Assembly (NCBI GenBank): GCA_016200895.1
Contig: JACQDX010000130.1
Location: 1 to 64,000 of the forward strand
DNA from: Burkholderiales bacterium
Lineage (GTDB): Bacteria; Pseudomonadota; Gammaproteobacteria; Burkholderiales; Burkholderiaceae_D
Reading direction: 5' to 3'
Length of the DNA stretch: 64,000 nt
A program made the translations under genes and the position numbers. Under the pieces are notes generated by a model. That model ran no database searches and was not told the origin of the DNA. It saw only the letters and a program-made list of their open reading frames with translations. Position 1 is the stretch's first letter, and every line of letters begins with the position of its first letter. Below are positions 39,858 through 50,534 of this stretch, in pieces.

Positions 39858-40814
39858 TTATTTTGCCAGTACGGCACGTATCGTCGCAGCCAATTCTTCA
39901 GCAACAAATTTAGCAACATAGGCATCTGCACCTACGGTCTTGATATGGTCTTCGTTGGTCGCACCTGACAAAGACGAATGTATCACCACTGGCAAGAATT
40001 TGAACCTGTCGTCCTGCTTGATCTTGCGTGTCAGGGTAAAACCATCCATTTCTGGCATTTCCAGATCAGTCAGCACCATCGCGACCTTGTCACGTACTCC
40101 CTTGCCTTCAGCCTGCGCCGCAGCTGCCAGGGATTGCAATTTCTCCCAGGCTTCTTTACCCGTCTTGGTCATGATGTATTGCGCACCCATGGCAGTCAGG
40201 GCTTGCTCGATCAGGCCACGGGCAACCGCTGAGTCATCTGCAGCCAGAATGGATGCCCCGGCTTGCATTTTCAGTTTGGCACCTATGGTTTCAGGGTCAA
40301 CATCCTTAGTGTCAGACGGTGTGATCTGGCGCAGGATTTGTTCAACGTCCAGCACTTGGGCAAGACGAGTATCTTCAGTATCGCCATCCAGACGGGCAAT
40401 ACTGGTCACCATGCCGCCAACAGCACTGTTTTCAGCTGATAAAACCTGGTTCCAGTCGAGACGCACGATTTCTTCTACAGATTCGACCGCAAAACCCTGG
40501 GTGGTACGCGCATATTCAGTCACCAGCATGATATTCAGGCCAGTCTTAGGTTTCAGCCCGACTATGGAAGGCAAATCGATGACCGGAATAATCTGCCCAC
40601 GCAAATTCACTACGCCCAGCATATGGGGCATTGCGCCTGCCATACCGGTAATCGTGGGCATGGCGACTATCTCTCGCACCTTGAAGACATTAATGCCAAA
40701 CAATTCTGACCTGTCGCTATTGCCATCTGTCCCCAGTCGGAACAGCAAAAGCTCAAACTTGTTGGACGCAGTCAGGTTGGTACGTTCGTCGACTTCTTGC
40801 TGTACGGAACTCAT
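39858..40814 (-). CDS. cheV: Chemotaxis protein CheV (CheW-REC)
   Basis: CheW-like domain (FGINVFKVREIVAMPTITGMAGAMPHMLGVVNLRGQIIPVIDL) followed by REC (ILAADDSAVARGLIEQAL, MVLTDLEMPEMDGF). Confidence 0.94.
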   Translation of the reverse strand: MSSVQQEVDERTNLTASNKFELLLFRLGTDGNSDRSELFGINVFKVREIVAMPTITGMAGAMPHMLGVVNLRGQIIPVIDLPSIVGLKPKTGLNIMLVTEYARTTQGFAVESVEEIVRLDWNQVLSAENSAVGGMVTSIARLDGDTEDTRLAQVLDVEQILRQITPSDTKDVDPETIGAKLKMQAGASILAADDSAVARGLIEQALTAMGAQYIMTKTGKEAWEKLQSLAAAAQAEGKGVRDKVAMVLTDLEMPEMDGFTLTRKIKQDDRFKFLPVVIHSSLSGATNEDHIKTVGADAYVAKFVAEELAATIRAVLAK

Positions 40815-40879
40815 GTCTGTTTTCCTCATATTGATGGAACAGGGTTGCACCATTATCCTACGGTTTTACTGCAACGCAA

Positions 40880-42250
40880 TTACTTTATAACACGGTAGCA
40901 AGGGGTATAAGCCTTACCCGGTAATTTCATGCGACTTTGTGCAACAAAAGATGCCAGCAAGGTATCCATTGATGCCATTATTTCACTATCGCCACGAATT
41001 TCAAAATGTCCATGTTTTTCAATCGCACGTATGCCCTGGTTTTTGACATTGCCAGCCACTACCCCTGAAAAAGCACGGCGCAAATTTGCTGCCAGCAAAT
41101 GGGTTTCCTGGTTTTTGTGTAGCGCCAGATTGCGCATGTTTTCATGGGTAGGTTCAAAAGGCTTCTGGAATTCTGCATCTATCTTCAATAACCAGTTGAA
41201 ATAATACGCATCGCCCTTGGCTTTGCGGAATTCCCGCACATCTTTGATACCTGCCTGCACTTCTTGCGCCACCCTGACCGGATCATTGACGATGATCTTG
41301 TAACTCTGTTGCGCTTTGGGCCCCAGGGTTGCGGCAATAAACTGGTCTATCTGACGGAAATAATCTGCTGCACTTTCTGGCCCGGTAAAGATCAAGGGGA
41401 AAGGCAGATCGGCATTATCGGGATGCAGCAAAATACCCAAGAGGTACAAAATTTCTTCCGCCGTACCTGCACCACCTGGGAACACAATCACGGCATGACC
41501 CATGCGCACAAAGGCTTCGAGACGCTTTTCTATGTCAGGCAAAATCACCAGGTCATTAACGATGGGATTTGGTGCTTCGGCAGCGATAATGCCCGGCTCG
41601 GTGATACCCAGGTAACGACCAGTAGTAATTCTCTGCTTTGCATGGCCTATGGTGGCGCCCTTCATCGGCCCTTTCATGGCACCGGGACCGCAACCTGTGC
41701 AGATGTCCATGCCGCGCAAACCCAGCTGATAACCTACATGCTTGGTGTAATCGTATTCATCACTGGAAATCGAATGCCCGCCCCAGCACACCACCATATT
41801 GGGGTTGACTTGTGGCTTGAGCAAATTGGCATTGCGCATGACATGAAAAACGGCATCACTGATGCCTTCAGTGGTAGTCAGATCAAATTTGCGGTCATCT
41901 TCGATGGCAGCTTTGATGAACAGGATGTCGCGCAACACGGCAAACAAATGCTCTTGTATCCCTTTGATCATGACGCCATCTACAAAAGCGCTGGCAGGCG
42001 CACCCTTGACATCCAATTTGATGCCGCGTTCGCGCTGGATAATGCTGATATCAAAGCTCTTGTAACGCTCCAGCAATTCCTTGCCGTCGTCAAGACCGCT
42101 GCCGCAATTCAGTACTGCCAATGCGCAACTGCGAAACACCTGATACAGACCACCATGACTATTGTCGAGCAACTGCACGACCTCAGCCTTGGACAAAACT
42201 TCCATGCGGCCGCCGGGTGAAATTTGTGTGTCAATAACTTCGAATTCCAT
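40880..42250 (-). CDS. ppnN: PpnN/YgdH-like nucleotide 5'-monophosphate nucleosidase (LOG family)
   Basis: 456 aa; VCWGGHSISSDEYDYTKHVGYQLGLRGMDICTGCGPGAMKGPMKGA; VFPGGAGTAEEILYLLGIL. Confidence 0.92.
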   Translation of the reverse strand: MEFEVIDTQISPGGRMEVLSKAEVVQLLDNSHGGLYQVFRSCALAVLNCGSGLDDGKELLERYKSFDISIIQRERGIKLDVKGAPASAFVDGVMIKGIQEHLFAVLRDILFIKAAIEDDRKFDLTTTEGISDAVFHVMRNANLLKPQVNPNMVVCWGGHSISSDEYDYTKHVGYQLGLRGMDICTGCGPGAMKGPMKGATIGHAKQRITTGRYLGITEPGIIAAEAPNPIVNDLVILPDIEKRLEAFVRMGHAVIVFPGGAGTAEEILYLLGILLHPDNADLPFPLIFTGPESAADYFRQIDQFIAATLGPKAQQSYKIIVNDPVRVAQEVQAGIKDVREFRKAKGDAYYFNWLLKIDAEFQKPFEPTHENMRNLALHKNQETHLLAANLRRAFSGVVAGNVKNQGIRAIEKHGHFEIRGDSEIMASMDTLLASFVAQSRMKLPGKAYTPCYRVIK

Positions 42251-42502
42251 AACTGCTTTTTCGCTCCTGAAAATGGTTTTTGGCCTGGTGCATACACTGC
42301 ACCACTACTGCACTTCCCTATGCGTCCATTATGCATCCAATTTATTCTACGGGTTGCATCAGCAGCATTATTTTCCACATTTGTATTGTGAAGAATGGCA
42401 AATTAAGCCAGCGTCAGATTACTGATTTGATGTTCATGTAAAAATATTTCTATAAAAGATTGTATATAGCGCTCGCGCCATGTACAATTCGCCTCCTTCA
42501 GA

Positions 42503-42579
<77 letters not shown>

Positions 42580-42723
42580 AGTTTTTTTGTTCTGGTGCAT
42601 TCGCACAAATTTACCGAGCACTATTGATACTTCTGGCAAGTAATTGCCGGGGTCGGTTTATTTTGCTTTTTGCTCAAGCGTCACAAAATATCGCCAAACA
42701 TCAACATTGATCAAGCTCAACTG

Positions 42724-42948
42724 ATGAAAGACAATAAAGATCACGCTACTCTGGAATTACCCGGCTTTGGCGAACCAGCATTTTTATTGCCAGAATCCAG
42801 AAAACCATTGCCAGCACAACGTCAGCGCGGCAAAAAACAAGAGCAGCTTGAACTTCTGGAAGTATTGGGGCCAACTGACCGCACTGGTCTGCCAGCCTGG
42901 GTACATGATGAAAATACCGACCTGACTGGCTTACCGGTCTGGCGCTGA
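42724..42948 (+). CDS. Small hypothetical protein with a duplicated TGLPxW motif
   Basis: 74 aa: ...GPTDRTGLPAWVHDENTDLTGLPVWR*; immediately downstream of tRNA-fMet. Confidence 0.5.
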   Translation: MKDNKDHATLELPGFGEPAFLLPESRKPLPAQRQRGKKQEQLELLEVLGPTDRTGLPAWVHDENTDLTGLPVWR

Positions 42949-42971
42949 AATTGTGCAGTAGTCAAAACAAG

Positions 42972-43772
42972 TCAAACTCGCACCAAAGCCTTGATAATGG
43001 GCCATTGCCTGCGTGAAATCGGCAAACGCTCAGTACAACCGCTGACGATGATTTGCCAGGACTCTGATACCTTTTCCTGATTATTTTCAACATCCACCAA
43101 TTGCACTGCCCGCTCGACACCATTAATGGCACTACGGGCAACCAGAGCGTTCCGGTGCACCCTGACCAGTAAATCACTCAATTCCAACTCTATTGAAGTC
43201 AGCGATTCTTCCAGCAGATATTCGCGCTGTGCAGTATGCAAGGTCACATATTTTTGTTCCGCCTTTAAAAACAGCACGTCAGCCACGGGCACCAATAATA
43301 TCCGCCCCCTTTCCAGCACTGAAAAATGCTTGCGCCTGGGTCCACTGGCATCTGTTGCCATGGTTTCAGGCAGGCGACGTGCTCCCTTCATTTTTTCACC
43401 GGCGCGCACCAGGGCATCGACCAGACGACTGGCCCGCACCGGCTTCATCAGGTAATCCAGCGCATGAACTTCAAAAGCCTTGACGGCAAATTCATCATAG
43501 GCGGTCACAAAAATAATTGCCGGGGAGCGCAGGTTGGCCTGATGCTGCGCCAGGTGCTGCGCCAGCTCTATGCCATTCATACCAGGCATCTGCACATCAA
43601 GCAAAACGATATCTGGTTGCAAATTGCCGATTTGTTCCAGCGCCCGCATGGCGTTTTCAGCTTCTCCAACAACGGTCACCGGGCATTCAGCCTGAATATC
43701 CGACAATAGGGTCATCAACCTTTGTCTTGCAGGAGCTTCATCATCAACAATCAGTATTCTTGGTGTCATCAT
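42972..43772 (-). CDS. LytTR-type response regulator (AlgR/LytR family)
   Basis: REC (ILIVDDEAPARQRLMTLL, VLLDVQMPGMNG) plus LytTR (ILLVPVADVLFLKAEQKYVTLHT). Confidence 0.93.
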   Translation of the reverse strand: MMTPRILIVDDEAPARQRLMTLLSDIQAECPVTVVGEAENAMRALEQIGNLQPDIVLLDVQMPGMNGIELAQHLAQHQANLRSPAIIFVTAYDEFAVKAFEVHALDYLMKPVRASRLVDALVRAGEKMKGARRLPETMATDASGPRRKHFSVLERGRILLVPVADVLFLKAEQKYVTLHTAQREYLLEESLTSIELELSDLLVRVHRNALVARSAINGVERAVQLVDVENNQEKVSESWQIIVSGCTERLPISRRQWPIIKALVRV

Positions 43773-44806
43773 CTTTTAGCCGGGAATTGCAATTTAACCT
43801 CAAAGTACGCATCCACTACTCCGTATTGAATTTGCGCTTCGATATCATAAAGCAAACTTAGTCGCTGTCGTATGTTTTCCAATGCCATCTGATTGCCGGA
43901 AACCATATTTGCATCTGCATGGTAAGGATTGCGGATGCGAATTTCCACCTTATCCAGTTGACGTTTTATCTCTACCGTAATGGTGGCTTGTTCCACCGAT
44001 GGTTCAACACCGTAATGAACCGCATTCTCCAATAGTGGCTGCAACAACAAGGAAGGAATCTCTATTTCACTCAACTCCTTGGGTGAAATTTTTTCCTTAT
44101 TCCAAGTCACCTGCATACGCTCTCCCAGGCGTATTTTTTCTATCGCCAGATATTGTTCGCACAAGCGTATTTCATCCTGCAAACTGGTGACATTGCGCGT
44201 GTCGCGCATCAATACCCTGAATAAATCAGCCAGATCTTCCAGCACAACTTCTGCACGGCGTGGTTCGGTACGTATCAGCGACAAAGCAGTATTGAGGCTA
44301 TTGAATAAAAAATGCGGACGTATCCTGGCTTGCAAGGCTTGTAGCTTGGCCTCACCCAGCGCAGGAGAAAAAGCCCGGGTGCGCAATTCAAAGTACTGTT
44401 GAAATATCAGCGCCAGCAAACCAGAGGCTGCTACGACAAAGATGGGGTTAAGTTTAGGAAAACCTGCCAATATCCAATCTTGCGTACGCAAATACTGCAT
44501 CAGCAAGGCAGCTATTGCTGTTGGCAACGCGCAACACAATACGCGTTGAAACCAGCCAGACATGTAGTAACGCATCGCCAATCTGCGCAAATTACATAAA
44601 ACCAGCAAAGACAGCAGGCATATGGTTTCCAGCAACGCAGCGCTTTCCAGAAAATTTTGCAATACCACACGCCATTCATCTCCCCGCGACCACAAGGCCA
44701 GCAGGGCCAGCAGATTCACGCTGATCAAGATGCGGGAAAATACACCCAAATTGCAACAATCAGGGATTAGCGGCTCGCTTACGGTGCTTTTCTTATCGCT
44801 GGTCAT
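43769..44806 (-). CDS. LytS/AlgZ-type sensor histidine kinase (His_kinase family)
   Basis: LQARIRPHFLFNSLNTALSLIRTEPRRAEVVLEDLADLFR; overlaps the LytTR gene. Confidence 0.93.
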   Translation of the reverse strand: MTSDKKSTVSEPLIPDCCNLGVFSRILISVNLLALLALWSRGDEWRVVLQNFLESAALLETICLLSLLVLCNLRRLAMRYYMSGWFQRVLCCALPTAIAALLMQYLRTQDWILAGFPKLNPIFVVAASGLLALIFQQYFELRTRAFSPALGEAKLQALQARIRPHFLFNSLNTALSLIRTEPRRAEVVLEDLADLFRVLMRDTRNVTSLQDEIRLCEQYLAIEKIRLGERMQVTWNKEKISPKELSEIEIPSLLLQPLLENAVHYGVEPSVEQATITVEIKRQLDKVEIRIRNPYHADANMVSGNQMALENIRQRLSLLYDIEAQIQYGVVDAYFEVKLQFPAKR

Positions 44807-45024
44807 CTTTGTTTATCTTTATTATTTGTACACGTAACAGCATCTTAATTCATAGCTGGTTTGCGCCCTATAAGCGGCCATACGAGCACCGGGCAAGCAA
44901 ATTAAATGACTAATTATCCACGACCAGGCAGGCATCTGGCATTTCCAAGGGTAATCAGACGCAAAATCTGGGATAATCACCGAAACTTCTCTCGCAAATG
45001 CAGCCAATATGGCAACAATTCACT

Positions 45025-46419
45025 ATGACATCACAATTCAATAAAAAAAGCGAGGCATGGTCTGCCCGTTTCTCTGAACCTGTTTCCGATCTGGTCAAAC
45101 GATATACTGCCTCGGTTTTCTTCGACAATCGCATGGCTGCCTTTGATATTGAAGGCTCATTGGCGCATGCTGAAATGCTGCAGGCACAAAGTATCATCAC
45201 AGCCCAGGATTATGCCGATATACAACGAGGCATGGCACAGATCAAGTCTGAAATCGACAATGGCAAGTTTGAATGGTTGCTGGATCTGGAAGACGTCCAT
45301 CTGAATATAGAAAAACGCCTGACCGAGCTCGTTGGCGATGCTGGCAAACGACTGCACACTGGCCGCTCACGCAATGACCAGGTCGCCACCGATATACGTC
45401 TGTACATGCGCAGTGCCATCGATAATATCCTCGGCCTGTTGCGAGACTTCCGTCTGGCCTTGCTGGATCTGGCAGAAAAGAATGCTGACACCATCTTGCC
45501 TGGCTTTACCCATATGCAAGTGGCACAACCCATTACTTTTGGTCACCACATCCTTGCCTATGTAGAAATGTTTGGCCGTGATGCAGAACGCATGCAGGAT
45601 TGCCGCAGGCGTGTCAACCGCCTGCCGTTAGGTGCAGCAGCGCTGGCTGGCACGACCTTCCCTATCGACCGCGAACGCGTTGCCAAGACTCTGGGCTTTG
45701 ACGAGGTTTGCTACAACTCGCTAGACGCAGTTTCTGACCGCGACTTTGCCATAGAATTTTGCGCCGCCGCTGCCTTGGTGATGACCCATATCTCGCGCAT
45801 GTCCGAAGAACTGGTGATCTGGATGAGCCCGCGCATAGGTTTCATCGATATCGCTGATCGCTTTTGCACAGGCTCTTCCATCATGCCGCAAAAGAAAAAC
45901 CCTGACGTACCAGAACTGGCACGTGGCAAGACTGGTCGCGTGAATGGACATTTGATTGCCCTGCTGACCCTGATGAAAGGCCAGCCCCTGGCCTACAACA
46001 AGGACAACCAGGAAGACAAAGAACCCTTGTTTGATACGGTAGATACCGTCATCGATACGCTGCGTATTTTTGCCGACATGGCAGGCGGCATCACCGTCAA
46101 GCCAGAAGCCATGCGTGCTGCAGCCCTGCAAGGCTATGCTACAGCAACCGACCTGGCTGATTATTTGGTCAAGAAAGGCCTGCCATTCCGCGATGCCCAC
46201 GAAGCAGTGGCGCTGGCCGTACGTACCTGCGTCGACAAGGCTTGCGATCTGAGTGATATGTCGCTGGAAGAATTGCGTGCATTCTCCAACCTGATCAGTG
46301 AAGATGTATTCCACGTACTAACACTGGAAGGTTCGGTGGCAGCCCGCAACCATATAGGTGGCACCGCACCGCAACAAGTCAAACTGGCAATTGCCAGGTT
46401 GCGCACCAAACTGGCTTAA
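45025..46419 (+). CDS. argH: Argininosuccinate lyase
   Basis: [17 protein letters not shown] and [23 protein letters not shown]. Confidence 0.98.
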   Translation: MTSQFNKKSEAWSARFSEPVSDLVKRYTASVFFDNRMAAFDIEGSLAHAEMLQAQSIITAQDYADIQRGMAQIKSEIDNGKFEWLLDLEDVHLNIEKRLTELVGDAGKRLHTGRSRNDQVATDIRLYMRSAIDNILGLLRDFRLALLDLAEKNADTILPGFTHMQVAQPITFGHHILAYVEMFGRDAERMQDCRRRVNRLPLGAAALAGTTFPIDRERVAKTLGFDEVCYNSLDAVSDRDFAIEFCAAAALVMTHISRMSEELVIWMSPRIGFIDIADRFCTGSSIMPQKKNPDVPELARGKTGRVNGHLIALLTLMKGQPLAYNKDNQEDKEPLFDTVDTVIDTLRIFADMAGGITVKPEAMRAAALQGYATATDLADYLVKKGLPFRDAHEAVALAVRTCVDKACDLSDMSLEELRAFSNLISEDVFHVLTLEGSVAARNHIGGTAPQQVKLAIARLRTKLA

Positions 46420-46723
46420 GCTAACAAGCTACGGCTGCCGCAATGGCGGCCGTTCACATCCCAACCTTCCTGGCAACAATTGCGACAGTAATACTGTTAC
46501 AAAACCCGGTCAATTTCACGTACGTAGAAATACTGGGTTTGTCGCTTTCCGCTATAAAAGCGCTTTTTCAAGCGCCTCAAGCCCTTGTTCTGACAAGGAA
46601 ATGTCTTATACTTGCCCCGAACAACAAAGATAGAGAAGAAGGACGAACTCCTTACTTATTTCATGCGGCATCCACCGACATTGAAAGAACTCTGATAATT
46701 AAATCCATGTAGGAGACAAGAGC

Positions 46724-47308
46724 ATGACATTTTTGCTTTCGCTATCAAAACTCATTGATGCGATCAACGAAAAAATCGGACAATTGGTAAGCTGGGCATT
46801 GCTTGCAGCTGTCCTGATTTGCACGGGCAACGCTTTGATACGCTATGCCTTTAACATCAGTTCAAATGGCTGGCTGGAAATACAATGGTATTTATTTTCT
46901 GCTATTTTCTTGCTCGGCAGTTCTGCCACTCTGCGCAGAAATGAACATGTACGTATAGACGTCGTTGCCGGACGCTTTTCCAAACGCACCCAAGTCTGGA
47001 TAGATATATTTGGGTTCCTGTTCTTCTTACTGCCCATGGCAGGCCTGGTCCTGTATTTTGCTGCGCCTTATGCGATGGAATCCATGCGCAATCAGGAAGT
47101 ATCCAGCAATGCAGGCGGCCTTATCGTCTGGCCAGCCAAGTTGTTGATACCTGTCGGTTTCCTGCTACTGACTTTGCAAGGTGTGTCGGAGCTCATCAAA
47201 CGCATAGGATATTTAAAAGGCCTGGTACCTGCCAGTGCATTTGAAAAACATGCGGCCACACCCGAAGAAGAGATCGAAGCAATTAAAAACGCCAACAATC
47301 TCAAATAA
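46724..47308 (+). CDS. TRAP transporter small permease (DctQ family)
   Basis: NISSNGWLEIQWYLFSAIFLLGSSATLRRNEHVRIDVV. Confidence 0.93.
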   Translation: MTFLLSLSKLIDAINEKIGQLVSWALLAAVLICTGNALIRYAFNISSNGWLEIQWYLFSAIFLLGSSATLRRNEHVRIDVVAGRFSKRTQVWIDIFGFLFFLLPMAGLVLYFAAPYAMESMRNQEVSSNAGGLIVWPAKLLIPVGFLLLTLQGVSELIKRIGYLKGLVPASAFEKHAATPEEEIEAIKNANNLK

Positions 47309-47325
47309 AAAAAGCGGAGACAAAA

Positions 47326-49008
47326 ATGACGGAATTTTTAATCGCCAATATGGCACCCATCATGTTCGCCATGCTCGTGGTGTTCTTGCTATCTGGTTTT
47401 CCTGTGGCATTTTCGCTGGCGGCAAACGGATTGTTTTTCGGTTTTCTTGGTATAGAATTCGGGCTGATCAAGCCTGAGCTTTTGCAAGCCCTGCCAAACC
47501 GCATTTTCGGCATCATGTCGAATGATACCTTGCTCGCCATTCCCTTCTTTACTTTCATGGGACTGATACTTGAACGCTCAGGCATGGCCGAGGACCTGCT
47601 TGACACCATTGGCCAGTTATTCGGGCCACTACGTGGTGGTGTTGCCTATGCTGTGATTTTCGTTGGTGCCTTGCTGGCAGCGACAACTGGCGTAGTAGCT
47701 GCCTCAGTAATTTCCATGGGCTTGATTTCTCTGCCGGTCATGCTGCGGTACGGCTACGACAAGAAAGTTGCGTCCGGCGTTATTGCTGCGTCGGGAACAT
47801 TGGCGCAAATTATCCCGCCTTCGCTGGTATTGATCGTCATGGCCGATCAATTGGGTCGCTCTGTCGGCGACATGTACCAGGCAGCATTTGCACCTGGCCT
47901 GATCCTGACCTTGATGTATGCGGGCTACATCCTGTTGATTTCCATCTTCAAACCAACCTGGGTACCGGCCTTGCCACCAGAGGCCCGCAATTTACGCGAG
48001 CCGAATGGTGACAGTGGTGTCCGCTCATTGCTGGGCTTGATTGTTGTCAGTGTCGCCGCCAGCTTTGCCTTTGCCAAATACTATGGTGCTACCCATGTAG
48101 ATGCGCCTGCAGATGAAATGGGTATATATTCTGCCGGTATCGGTATCGCCGGTGCCTTCATACTCGCCCTGATCAACCGCAAGTTAAAGATAGGCTTGTT
48201 GTCACGCATGGCAGAAAAAGTGGTGTTCGTGCTTATCCCGCCGCTAGCATTGATCTTCCTGGTACTTGGTACAATTTTCGTCGGCATTGCTACGCCAACA
48301 GAAGGTGGCGGCATGGGTGCCTTTGGTGCCATGGTATTGGCCATCATGAATCGCCGCCTGAGTTGGGATTTGACCAAGCAGGCCATGAGTTCAACTTCAC
48401 GCCTGTCTTGCTTCGTGGTCTTCATCCTGATCGGCTCCACCGTGTTTTCGCTGGTATTCCGCGGTGTCAATGGTGACCTGTGGGTGGAACACCTGTTGAC
48501 CTCTCTGCCGGGTGGCACTACTGGCTTCCTGATCGTGGTCAACATCATGTTCTTTGTACTGGCCTTCTTCCTTGACTTCTTTGAACTGGCCTTCATTCTG
48601 GTTCCATTGGTGGGGCCGGTAGCAGAAAAAATGGGGATCGATCTGATCTGGTTTGGTGTCTTGCTAGGCGTGAATATGCAGACATCTTTCATGCACCCAC
48701 CATTCGGTTTCGCCTTGTTTTATTTGCGCTCGGTTGCGCCAAAAGAAGTCAAGACTTCACATATATACTGGGGCGCAGTGCCATTCGTTATTGCACAAGT
48801 CATCATGGTTAGCCTGATTATTGGTTTCCCGAGCATCGTGTCTGTTGATAAAAAAGCAAATATGAAAGAAGACGTACAACTGAATATCAACACGCAGCCA
48901 GACAATGCAGAACCAGTTAATCTGCCACCTGGTGCGGGCAATCCGAATGAACCAAAACCAGATGAACCAAAGCAAGAAGATCCACCCTTGCCCAAGTTCA
49001 CTCAGTAA
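47326..49008 (+). CDS. TRAP transporter large permease (DctM family) with a Pro/acidic C-terminal tail
   Basis: Multi-TM; SVISMGLISLPVMLRYGYDKKVASGVIAASGTLAQIIPPSLVLIVMADQLG; tail LPPGAGNPNEPKPDEPKQEDPPLPKFTQ. Confidence 0.95.
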   Translation: MTEFLIANMAPIMFAMLVVFLLSGFPVAFSLAANGLFFGFLGIEFGLIKPELLQALPNRIFGIMSNDTLLAIPFFTFMGLILERSGMAEDLLDTIGQLFGPLRGGVAYAVIFVGALLAATTGVVAASVISMGLISLPVMLRYGYDKKVASGVIAASGTLAQIIPPSLVLIVMADQLGRSVGDMYQAAFAPGLILTLMYAGYILLISIFKPTWVPALPPEARNLREPNGDSGVRSLLGLIVVSVAASFAFAKYYGATHVDAPADEMGIYSAGIGIAGAFILALINRKLKIGLLSRMAEKVVFVLIPPLALIFLVLGTIFVGIATPTEGGGMGAFGAMVLAIMNRRLSWDLTKQAMSSTSRLSCFVVFILIGSTVFSLVFRGVNGDLWVEHLLTSLPGGTTGFLIVVNIMFFVLAFFLDFFELAFILVPLVGPVAEKMGIDLIWFGVLLGVNMQTSFMHPPFGFALFYLRSVAPKEVKTSHIYWGAVPFVIAQVIMVSLIIGFPSIVSVDKKANMKEDVQLNINTQPDNAEPVNLPPGAGNPNEPKPDEPKQEDPPLPKFTQ

Positions 49009-49027
49009 GAAAAAACCACTTTAGAAA

Positions 49028-49052
49028 TAAAACCCGCTGTTGCGGGTTTTAT
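49028..49052 (+). terminator. Terminator after dctM
   Basis: aaaacccgc-tgtt-gcgggtttta. Confidence 0.8.
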
Positions 49053-49092
49053 TTTGCCCGCATCAAAGACAAATCATAAAATTCAAGTGAAA

Positions 49093-49121
49093 AAAAACCG
49101 CAGTTCAAAACTGCGGTTTTT
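49093..49121. terminator. Terminator after dctP
   Basis: aaaaaccgcag-ttcaaaa-ctgcggttttt. Confidence 0.8.
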
Positions 49122-49141
49122 CAGGTCAATGAAAAAGTAAT

Positions 49142-50227
49142 TTATTTCAAGGCACGCGCCATATTAAAACGGGCAAAGGACTGCTCTGCCACATTGAACC
49201 ATTGACCCTGGTTATTTCTGAAAACTACCCAATCATCATAAATCTTTTTGAATTTAGGATTCTTGGCCGCTTCCTCTGTAAAGGTTTCCTGCGCAGCCTT
49301 GAAACAGGCTTCCATGACAGGTTGCGGAAATGGCTTGAGAGATATCTTGTTCTGCAAGAGGCGGCCCAGTGCTGCAGGGTTTTTCGCATCGTATTTGGCT
49401 TGCATATCAACGTGGGCTTCAAAAGATGCCACTTCAATCGCATGCTGGAACTGCTTGGGCAATTTATCCCATTCTTTCTTGCCAACGTAGAATGACAATT
49501 GCGCGCCACCTTCCCACCAGCCTGGATAATGATAGACCTTGGCTACTTTGTAGAAACCCAGCTTTTCATCATCATATGGGCCTACCCACTCAGCTGCGTC
49601 AATCGTCCCTTTTTCCAAGGCTGGATAAATATCACCACCTGCGATTTGCTGTGGCACTGTGCCCAACTTGGTCAATACCTTGCCCGCAAAACCACCGACG
49701 CGGAACTTCAAACCTTTCAGGTCTTCCACAGTTTTGATTTCCTTACGGAACCAGCCACCCATTTGCGTGCCGGTATTACCACCCAGGAAATTCACAATAT
49801 TGTATTCAGCAAAGAACTCGCGCATCAATTTCATGCCATTACCATGCAGCATCCAGGCTGTTTGCTGGCGTGAAGTCAGGCCAAAAGGTACGGCTGTATC
49901 AAAAGCAAAAGATGGATCCTTGCCAAAATAATAATAAGAAGCAGAGTGACCGATTTCTACCGTGCCGTTTTGCACTGCGTCCAACACCTGGGTACCCGGT
50001 ACAAGCTCACCACCGGCAAATGGGCGGATATTGAATTTACCATCCGTCAGCTCTTTGACGCGATTGCAAAAAACTTCTGCGGCACCATAAATGGTATCCA
50101 GACTTTTAGGAAAACTGGATGCCAGACGCCAGTTTAACGTTGCAACATCTGCCGCAATTGCAGGTACTGCGGCAGCGCCTACAGAGGCTCCTACGGCTGC
50201 TTTTTTTAAGAAGGAACGACGTTCCAT
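49142..50227 (-). CDS. TRAP substrate-binding protein (DctP family) with Tat-type signal
   Basis: MERRSFLKKAAVGASVGAAAVPAIA then DctP-type sequence (FPKSLDTIYGAAEVFCNRVKELTDGKFNIRPFAGGELVPG). Confidence 0.94.
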   Translation of the reverse strand: MERRSFLKKAAVGASVGAAAVPAIAADVATLNWRLASSFPKSLDTIYGAAEVFCNRVKELTDGKFNIRPFAGGELVPGTQVLDAVQNGTVEIGHSASYYYFGKDPSFAFDTAVPFGLTSRQQTAWMLHGNGMKLMREFFAEYNIVNFLGGNTGTQMGGWFRKEIKTVEDLKGLKFRVGGFAGKVLTKLGTVPQQIAGGDIYPALEKGTIDAAEWVGPYDDEKLGFYKVAKVYHYPGWWEGGAQLSFYVGKKEWDKLPKQFQHAIEVASFEAHVDMQAKYDAKNPAALGRLLQNKISLKPFPQPVMEACFKAAQETFTEEAAKNPKFKKIYDDWVVFRNNQGQWFNVAEQSFARFNMARALK

Positions 50228-50435
50228 GCTGTCTCCAATATTAAGATGTACCCGGATGAATCTCCGAAGATAAGCGATTTATCATACGCAAAAAGCACAT
50301 GCGATAAATGACCGGATTTTATTCTATTGAGCTAGGGGCATGCCCGCAATCAATGTTTATATTGCATTGCAACAAAAACATGCCCAAAGGAACTATTAAA
50401 TCTTCTAAAACCGCGCGCAAGAAGAAAAACCCCAT

Positions 50436-50476
50436 AAAAAACAGGCACTTGCTCCATTACATGGATGCAAGTGCCT
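50436..50476 (-). terminator. Terminator after pmbA
   Basis: Minus strand aggcacttgca-tcca...tgga-gcaagtgcct followed by gtttttta. Confidence 0.75.
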
Positions 50477-50534
50477 ATTCTTACTATTTGCGACTTAAGT
50501 ATTTCTACTTAAGCACATCTACGACAGTCCGGTA

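Noticed and set aside
39940-40890. 316-aa + strand ORF opposite cheV
   Set aside because: Antisense shadow ORF; Ser/Arg-rich artefact of codon bias.
41264-42220. 318-aa + strand ORF opposite ppnN
   Set aside because: Antisense shadow ORF with no motif.
46443-46712. 89-aa ORF between argH and dctQ
   Set aside because: No convincing RBS or family signature; region more likely holds the TRAP promoter.
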